Assembly (NCBI GenBank): GCA_023441145.1
Contig: JAEZQN010000234.1
Span: 1 to 11,556 of the forward strand
Reading direction: 5' to 3'
DNA: 11,556 nt
DNA from: Bacillota bacterium
Lineage (GTDB): Bacteria > Bacillota > Clostridia > Lachnospirales > Lachnospiraceae
Numbering within the stretch: the first letter of the stretch is position 1; the number at the start of each line of letters is the position of its first letter. The notes beneath the pieces were generated by a model, which worked only from the letters and a program-made list of their open reading frames with translations, was not told where the DNA came from and searched no databases. Below, piece after piece: positions 7,652-11,556 of the stretch. A program made the position numbers and the translations under genes.

Positions 7652-7879
7652 ATGCTTGCCCTTACACGAAAAAATGGAGAATCAATTGTAATAGGTAATG
7701 ATATTGAAATTACTATCTTAGATGTAAAAGGAGATCAGGTAAAACTAGGTATCAGTGCCCCTAAAGCTGTACCCGTATATCGTAAGGAAATCTATCTTCA
7801 AATTCAGGAGGCTAATAAAGAGGCTGTAACAGCTACTGAAGATAGCTTAGACGTCTTACGAGGTTTACAGAAGAAGTAA
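7652..7879 (+). CDS. csrA: CsrA, RNA-binding translational regulator
   Basis: CsrA is a small dimeric protein that binds GGA-containing hairpin loops in mRNA, usually over ribosome binding sites, and blocks translation; in Bacillus its main target is flagellin mRNA. The 75-residue product shows the conserved MLALTRKNGESIVIG start, DIEITIL, QVKLGISAPK and VPVYRKEIY. The residues that contact RNA in characterised homologues are kept: L4, R6, V42 and R44. The tail after residue 55 is a charged helix-like extension. It is the last gene of the first operon; a long hairpin begins 15 bases past its stop. Its start lies in GAACTAGGATGC (7644-7655), which resembles a CsrA site and may allow self-control. 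Confidence 0.95.
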   Translation: MLALTRKNGESIVIGNDIEITILDVKGDQVKLGISAPKAVPVYRKEIYLQIQEANKEAVTATEDSLDVLRGLQKK

Positions 7880-7894
7880 GTTTGAACATATTAG

Positions 7895-7942
7895 GGGCAA
7901 GGTGTCAAGGTTCCATAAAAATGGGATTTTGACACCTTGCCC
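7895..7942 (+). terminator. Long hairpin after csrA, probable end of the first operon
   Basis: The arms 7895-7916 and 7921-7942 pair over 22 consecutive positions with an AAAA loop (7917-7920) and no bulge; three pairs (7909:7928, 7910:7927, 7912:7925) are G-U wobbles. The bases after it (TGTGTTTAT) are only moderately T-rich, so it is not a textbook intrinsic terminator. The wobbles mean the fold is intact only in plus-strand RNA. It could end transcription, protect the 3' end of the operon mRNA, or both. Confidence 0.65.
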
Positions 7943-7985
7943 TGTGTTTATAAGACTTCTAGGACGTTAACAATGGAATTAGCTA

Positions 7986-8013
7986 TAAAGAAAGTCTATC
8001 GTTATACCGATAA
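7986..8013 (+). promoter_or_regulatory. Sigma-28 (SigD/FliA) promoter of the flaG-fliD operon
   Basis: TAAAGAAA (7986-7993), 12 bases, then ACCGATAA (8006-8013). The -35 core TAAA is exact and the -10 matches GCCGATAA at 7 of 8 positions; the spacer is one base longer than the consensus 11. The start site should lie near 8020, about 50 bases before flaG. The second unit is thus predicted to be under the same sigma factor and FlgM control as the first. Confidence 0.78.
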
Positions 8014-8068
8014 TAAAAATAGAAGCTTATTAATAGGAAAGTGAGTAAAACACATGGAGGTGAAGTAA

Positions 8069-8440
8069 ATGGCTATTCAAGGAGTAAATAATACTGCAAC
8101 ATATATAGGAAATACAGGTAATGCAACGAGACAAGAGCTCCCTGCCATAGAGCCTGTAAAGCTACTAGGTAGTACTACTAGTGGGGAACCAGTATCTCAA
8201 AAGTCTGGTAACGTATCTGAGCAGATGATGAGGGATGCAGTAAATGAAGCAAATACGAAGCTAAGAATAAGTAATCGTCGTTGTCAATTTAGGTATGAAA
8301 AAGATATTAACCGTGTCTCTGTAAAGTTGATTGACGAAGACACAGGAGAAGTGATTCGAGAAATTCCTTCTGAAGAAACTCTAGATATGATACGTAGATT
8401 GAAGGAAATGACGGGTTTACTAGTTGATGAGCAGCGATAA
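8069..8440 (+). CDS. flaG: FlaG-family flagellar protein
   Basis: FlaG proteins are small and commonly encoded just before fliD. Loss of FlaG alters filament length in some bacteria, but the mechanism is not settled. The 123-residue product has a variable, Ser/Thr/Asn-rich N-terminal 50 residues and a conserved C-terminal domain: RCQFRYEKDINRVSVKLID, then the family motif TGEVIREIP at 92-100, and a closing helix ETLDMIRRLKEMTGLLVDE. GGAGGTGAA before ATG 8069 supports the start. It is the first gene behind the second sigma-28 promoter and ends 14 bases before fliD, the standard flaG-fliD-fliS-fliT order. Confidence 0.88.
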   Translation: MAIQGVNNTATYIGNTGNATRQELPAIEPVKLLGSTTSGEPVSQKSGNVSEQMMRDAVNEANTKLRISNRRCQFRYEKDINRVSVKLIDEDTGEVIREIPSEETLDMIRRLKEMTGLLVDEQR

Positions 8441-8454
8441 GGAGGTGGCCCACC

Positions 8455-9504
8455 ATGGCAATTCGTTTATCGGGTTTAAGTTCTGGTTTGGATACAGAAT
8501 CTATCATTAAGGAGTTAATGTCTGCTCAAGGTATAAAAAAGACAAAACTCGAACAGAGTAAAACCAAACTGGAATGGACTCAGGAAAAATGGCAAGATTT
8601 GAATACAAAGATCTATAACTTATATACGAGTCAGGTTTCTAAGATGAGGTTACAGTCATCATATAAAACCAAAGCGGTAGCATCTTCTGATACCACTAAG
8701 GTATCAGCAACTGCAGGACCTAATGCAGCTACTGGTTCTCATAGTATATCAGTTAGCCAATTGGCAAGTGCTCAATATCTTACCAGCAATAAGTTAAGCC
8801 TTGCAGATGGTAGCGGAGAGAAGATAACAGCTTCTACTAAGCTTACAGATTTAGGTTTTAGTACTTCTGGTACCAATACGGTGATTAATATAAGTGGGAA
8901 GCAAGAGGTTGCTTATATTGTAACAGCTGATTCTAAGGTAAGTGACCTTGTAAGTGCATTTCAGTCTGCAGGACTAAATGCGTCCTTTGACAGTAACCAG
9001 CAGCGTTTTTTCATTAGTTCTAGTAGCAGTGGTGTAAACCAACAATTTAGTGTGACTACGGGAGCTGTTAGCAATGCCTTTGTGGCTACAAGAGACAACC
9101 TTTGGGCTACTACTGGGTACAGCAATTTAAATGCTACTGACAAAGGAAAAATTGACGAAGCACTTAAGGCATTCAACTACGGTGGAACAGGTGGAACTGT
9201 TTCCATGGGCAATCTAAATGCGGCTCAGACAGATGCTCATTTACTATTAGTTGATTATACAACTGTGGCTGCTAAGAACCAAACTATTACAGAGGCTAAC
9301 GCTAAGGTACGTGATGCTGTAATTGCGCAAGAGTTTGCTGGCAAATCACAAGAAGATGTGATAAAAGAGAATTTGATCAAGAGCCTTGGGAAAGCGAATC
9401 CTGCTAATACCGTTGAGGATAACGAAAACATGGCAAATGAAAACTATAATGCCATGACAGAGGCAGATAGACTAACAGCATACAACAAGATTATTGATGC
9501 ATAA
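8455..9504 (+). CDS. fliD: FliD N-terminal fragment (349 residues) as literally encoded
   Basis: If the TAA is real, this is the only part of FliD made from the normal start. It contains the N-terminal coiled-coil/D1 strand region (1-105), part of the exposed domains, and about half of an Ala/Asn-rich helical insertion ending NKIIDA. It lacks the C-terminal helix needed to form the cap and to bind FliT, so it is not expected to function alone. Confidence 0.6.
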   Translation: MAIRLSGLSSGLDTESIIKELMSAQGIKKTKLEQSKTKLEWTQEKWQDLNTKIYNLYTSQVSKMRLQSSYKTKAVASSDTTKVSATAGPNAATGSHSISVSQLASAQYLTSNKLSLADGSGEKITASTKLTDLGFSTSGTNTVINISGKQEVAYIVTADSKVSDLVSAFQSAGLNASFDSNQQRFFISSSSSGVNQQFSVTTGAVSNAFVATRDNLWATTGYSNLNATDKGKIDEALKAFNYGGTGGTVSMGNLNAAQTDAHLLLVDYTTVAAKNQTITEANAKVRDAVIAQEFAGKSQEDVIKENLIKSLGKANPANTVEDNENMANENYNAMTEADRLTAYNKIIDA

Positions 9505-9540
9505 GTTGCTGAGGTAAAAGCTCAAGATAGTTATAAGCAG

Positions 9541-10623
9541 ATGTATGATGATTATATTGCCATTCATGAAGCAGATAATATTAACACAAGAATTAATCAG
9601 TTTGAAGATCAGCTGGTAGATTATGCTGCACAGTCTGGACGTACAGATTATTCATCAGGTGCAACACCACTATCCAATATAGGTATGGCAGAGATTAACT
9701 TAACAACTGATGTCAATGGGGTAAGTAGAGTACAAATCAATGGTGCCAATGGTACCATGTCTACCACCGATACCGCAAATACACTCCAATATGGTGGAAT
9801 GTCATTGGTGGGTGCTCAAGATGCTATTTTTACTCTAGATGGGGCAGAGCTTACTAGCGAAAATAATAGCTTTACGGTAAATAATCTAAATCTCAACCTA
9901 ACAGGAGTTACTAGTGCACCGATTAGCTTAAATGTTACTAATGATACACAAGCGACCTATGATGCAGTAAAGAATTTTATTAAAGAATATAATGCTATTC
10001 TTAAAGAAATGAATACACTCTATTCTGCGAAATCTTCAAGAGGATATGAACCATTGACCGATGAAGAGAAGGAAGGAATGACAGATGACCAGATAGAGAA
10101 ATGGGAAGCTAAGATTAAGGATTCCTTACTTCGTAGAGATTCTACCTTAAGTAGTCTTTCATCTGCTATGCGGCAGGCAATGCAATCTAGCGTAGAAGTA
10201 GATGGAAAGAAATACGCATTATCAACCTTTGGTATTTGTACATCTTTTGACTATAAGGAAAATGGATTATTACATATCTATGGCGATGTAGAGGATGCTA
10301 CCTATGGAACCTACGATGATAAGTTGATGAAAGCTCTTTCTGAGGATTCTGAGAATACGATTCTAGCCTTAACTGGAATTATGCAGAATCTGTTTACAAC
10401 CATGCAAGATAAAATGAAAGCAACTAGTGTAAGAAGTTCTTTGACATTTTATAATGATAAACAGATAAATAAACAAATATCTGAGTATACGACACGAATT
10501 AGTGATTGGGAAGACAGGCTTAAGGGAATAGAAGATCGGTATTATAAACAGTTTTCCTCAATGGAGGCTGCCATGGCTAAAATTAACAGTCAATCTAGTT
10601 ATCTTTCCAATCTCATGGGGTAA
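9541..10623 (+). CDS. fliD: FliD C-terminal fragment (360 residues), probably not translated separately
   Basis: This is the rest of the same frame after the stop, counted from the first ATG. It contains the FliD C-terminal domain and terminal coiled coil. No ribosome binding site lies at a proper distance before ATG 9541: the bases just upstream are AGTTATAAGCAG, and the nearest GAGG is about 28 bases away. It is best read as the second half of fliD and not as a separate gene. Confidence 0.5.
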   Translation: MYDDYIAIHEADNINTRINQFEDQLVDYAAQSGRTDYSSGATPLSNIGMAEINLTTDVNGVSRVQINGANGTMSTTDTANTLQYGGMSLVGAQDAIFTLDGAELTSENNSFTVNNLNLNLTGVTSAPISLNVTNDTQATYDAVKNFIKEYNAILKEMNTLYSAKSSRGYEPLTDEEKEGMTDDQIEKWEAKIKDSLLRRDSTLSSLSSAMRQAMQSSVEVDGKKYALSTFGICTSFDYKENGLLHIYGDVEDATYGTYDDKLMKALSEDSENTILALTGIMQNLFTTMQDKMKATSVRSSLTFYNDKQINKQISEYTTRISDWEDRLKGIEDRYYKQFSSMEAAMAKINSQSSYLSNLMG

Positions 10624-10636
10624 ATAGGTGACATAC

Positions 10637-10643
10637 AAGGAGG
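10637..10643 (+). promoter_or_regulatory. Ribosome binding site that sets the fliS start; possible CsrA site
   Basis: AAGGAGG lies eight bases before ATG 10652, whereas the longer frame's GTG at 10628 has nothing upstream. The surrounding AUACAAGGAGGA (10633-10644) matches the E. coli CsrA selection consensus RUACARGGAUGU at 10 of 12 positions. Confidence 0.7.
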
Positions 10644-10651
10644 ACAAGGGT

Positions 10652-11026
10652 ATGGCTGTGAATGCTACAAATGCCTATATAAATACTACAATACAGACAG
10701 CTTCAAAAGCAGAGTTAACCTTGATGCTTTATGAGGGAGCTATCAAGTTTTGTAATATTGGCTTGCTTGCTATTGAAAAAAAAGATATTTTCAAAGCACA
10801 CGAGAACATTATGAAAGCGCAGCGCATCGTTGTAGAGCTTCGTAGTACCTTGGATATGAAGTATCCTGTTGCTAAGGATTTTGATCAAATTTATGATATT
10901 ATCTATACAGAACTAGTAGAAGCTAATATACGTAAAGATGCGGATATATTAACAAATGCGTTGAATTTTATTAGAGAAATTCGTGATACCTGGAAGCAAG
11001 TTATGGAACTTAATAAAAGAAAATAG
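10652..11026 (+). CDS. fliS: FliS, flagellin export chaperone
   Basis: FliS binds the C-terminal end of flagellin in the cytosol, prevents premature polymerisation and delivers it to the export gate. In Bacillus it also assists the FliW-CsrA switch. The 124-residue product has normal family length and the typical N-terminal NAYINTTIQTASKAELTLMLYEGAIKF, followed by helices with KAHENIMKAQRIVVELRSTLD and a closing segment FIREIRDTWKQVM. The start at ATG 10652 is chosen because AAGGAGG precedes it by eight bases; an in-frame GTG at 10628 would lie upstream of that site. It follows fliD by 28 bases. Confidence 0.93.
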   Translation: MAVNATNAYINTTIQTASKAELTLMLYEGAIKFCNIGLLAIEKKDIFKAHENIMKAQRIVVELRSTLDMKYPVAKDFDQIYDIIYTELVEANIRKDADILTNALNFIREIRDTWKQVMELNKRK

Positions 11027-11035
11027 GACAATAGT

Positions 11036-11527
11036 ATGGTAGATGAGAAGAGTTTTGGCATATATGTAAACATATTAAGTCAAACGTTACAGAAGAAAAA
11101 TTCCATTTTAGATGAACTACTTCTGTTAGACAAAAAACAACAGCGACTAGCAAAAGAGGATATCGCTAACGTGGATGAGTTCCAAGGCTTATTAGATCAA
11201 AAAGGGGTATTGCTGGAAGAATTAGAGCAGTTAGACAATGGCTTTGAGCTAAGTTATGCTCGGGTAAAGGATGGCTTTTCCATTTATAAGGACAAGTATC
11301 AGAAGATTATTATCTCCATGCAGGAAAATATAATCGCTATTTCAAAAAAGGTTATGGAAATACAACGACTAGAAATTCAAAACAGAGATAGTCTACAGAT
11401 TAGATTTTCTGATATGCGCAAAAGGATTAAAGACTATAATGTAAGTAGCAAAAGTATTAGTAACTACTATAAAAACATGTCCAATGCCTTTAATGGAGAA
11501 GCGCAATTTATGGATAAGAAGAAATAG
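11036..11527 (+). CDS. fliT: Probable FliT-like flagellar chaperone
   Basis: FliT-type proteins are helical cytosolic chaperones for the cap protein FliD. The 163-residue product is nearly all helix and highly charged: ILSQTLQKKNSILDELLLLDKKQQRL, then EFQGLLDQKGVLLEELEQLDNGFE, then a long C-terminal helix with repeated Ile/Lys. Its heptad-like pattern resembles both FliT and FlgN families, so the name rests mainly on its place just after fliS, and a second FlgN-like chaperone is possible. The ATG at 11036 lies nine bases after the fliS stop, with only a weak AGGA binding site overlapping that stop, which suggests coupled translation. Confidence 0.68.
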   Translation: MVDEKSFGIYVNILSQTLQKKNSILDELLLLDKKQQRLAKEDIANVDEFQGLLDQKGVLLEELEQLDNGFELSYARVKDGFSIYKDKYQKIIISMQENIIAISKKVMEIQRLEIQNRDSLQIRFSDMRKRIKDYNVSSKSISNYYKNMSNAFNGEAQFMDKKK

Positions 11528-11534
11528 AAGTAAG

Positions 11535-11556
11535 GTGTATTGGAGGACCAATGCAC
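11535..11556 (+). promoter_or_regulatory. Hairpin enclosing the ribosome binding site and AUG of the next gene
   Basis: Bases 11535-11543 pair with 11548-11556 over nine positions (one G-U), leaving AGGA (11544-11547) as the loop. The loop is the core of the ribosome binding site GGAGGA, and the AUG at 11551 is inside the stem. A GGA in a hairpin loop over a binding site is the usual form of a CsrA target. Confidence 0.55.
11551..11556 (+). CDS. Start of a further gene, cut by window edge (first two codons, Met-His)
   Basis: ATG at 11551 is preceded by TGGAGGA at a spacing of three to four bases, and lies 23 bases after the fliT stop on the same strand. Only Met-His is visible, so the product cannot be named. 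It probably belongs to the flaG-fliD-fliS-fliT operon. Confidence 0.5.

Larger units (their letters stand above)
7880..8068 (+). other. Intergenic region between csrA and flaG
   Basis: This 189-base gap separates the two transcription units. It contains the 22-bp hairpin on the left, about 40 bases without recognisable structure, then the second sigma-28 promoter and the flaG leader with its GGAGGTGAA binding site. No open frame is supported. Confidence 0.7.
8455..10623 (+). pseudogene. fliD: fliD (filament cap, HAP2) interrupted by one in-frame TAA
   Basis: FliD forms the pentameric cap at the filament tip that folds incoming flagellin. The frame runs 722 codons from ATG 8455 to TAA 10621-10623, with codon 350 (9502-9504) reading TAA. 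Both sides are clearly FliD. The N-terminal domain begins MAIRLSGLSSGLDTESIIKELM and continues into ATAGPNAATGSHSISVSQLAS. After the stop comes the C-terminal domain, with TYDAVKNFIKEYNAILKEMN, YEPLTDEEKEGMTDDQIEKWE and a closing helix ending YLSNLMG. The frame is unchanged across the stop, so a single base substitution from a sense codon such as GAA, AAA or CAA explains it. The stop falls in a large variable insertion (about codons 230-420). The gene starts 14 bases after flaG with AAGGAGG. Alternatives are a sequencing error or low-level readthrough. Confidence 0.82.

Noticed and set aside
9502..9540. Programmed readthrough or recoding of the fliD stop
   Set aside because: TAA is the least leaky stop, it is not used for selenocysteine or pyrrolysine, and downstream pairing (about four bases) is too weak to act as a signal.
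9541..10623. Second half of fliD as an independent gene
   Set aside because: Same frame as the first half, no ribosome binding site, and it begins in the middle of a FliD insertion domain.

Overview
The window reads as a late flagellar gene cluster from a low-GC, Gram-positive anaerobe, most likely a clostridium of the Lachnospiraceae / Clostridium phytofermentans type. That placement is inferred from AT-rich codon use, strong AGGAGG-type ribosome binding sites, the FliW-CsrA pair, and the long FlgL and FliD proteins. It was not checked against any database.

Layout. Positions 1-1033 (minus strand) hold the N-terminal 344 residues of a GyrB/ParE-type topoisomerase ATPase subunit, cut by the window edge. 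A 269-base divergent intergenic region follows. It carries an extended -10 promoter for that gene and a good sigma-28 (SigD/FliA) promoter facing right. The right-hand promoter heads flgM - flgN - flgK - second flgK - flgL - fliW - csrA (1303-7879), all on the plus strand with short gaps. A 22-bp hairpin (7895-7942) follows csrA. A second sigma-28 promoter then starts flaG - fliD - fliS - fliT (8069-11527), and the first two codons of a further gene appear at 11551.

How the genes work together. FlgM restrains sigma-28 until the hook is complete. FlgK and FlgL form the hook-filament junction and FliD the filament cap. FlgN, FliS and FliT are their or flagellin's export chaperones. FliW and CsrA control translation of flagellar mRNA, classically flagellin. 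Both transcription units appear to be driven by the sigma factor that FlgM inhibits.

Main points for a second look. fliD carries one in-frame TAA (9502-9504) that splits a 722-codon frame with no frameshift. The start regions of fliS and of the gene at 11551 can fold into hairpins with the ribosome binding site in the loop and the AUG in the stem, as expected for CsrA or structure-based control beside csrA itself. The two sigma-28 promoters share an identical, identically spaced decamer at the predicted transcription start. There are two tandem FlgK genes. I saw no CRISPR array, mobile element, tRNA or rRNA, and no wholly new multi-gene system.
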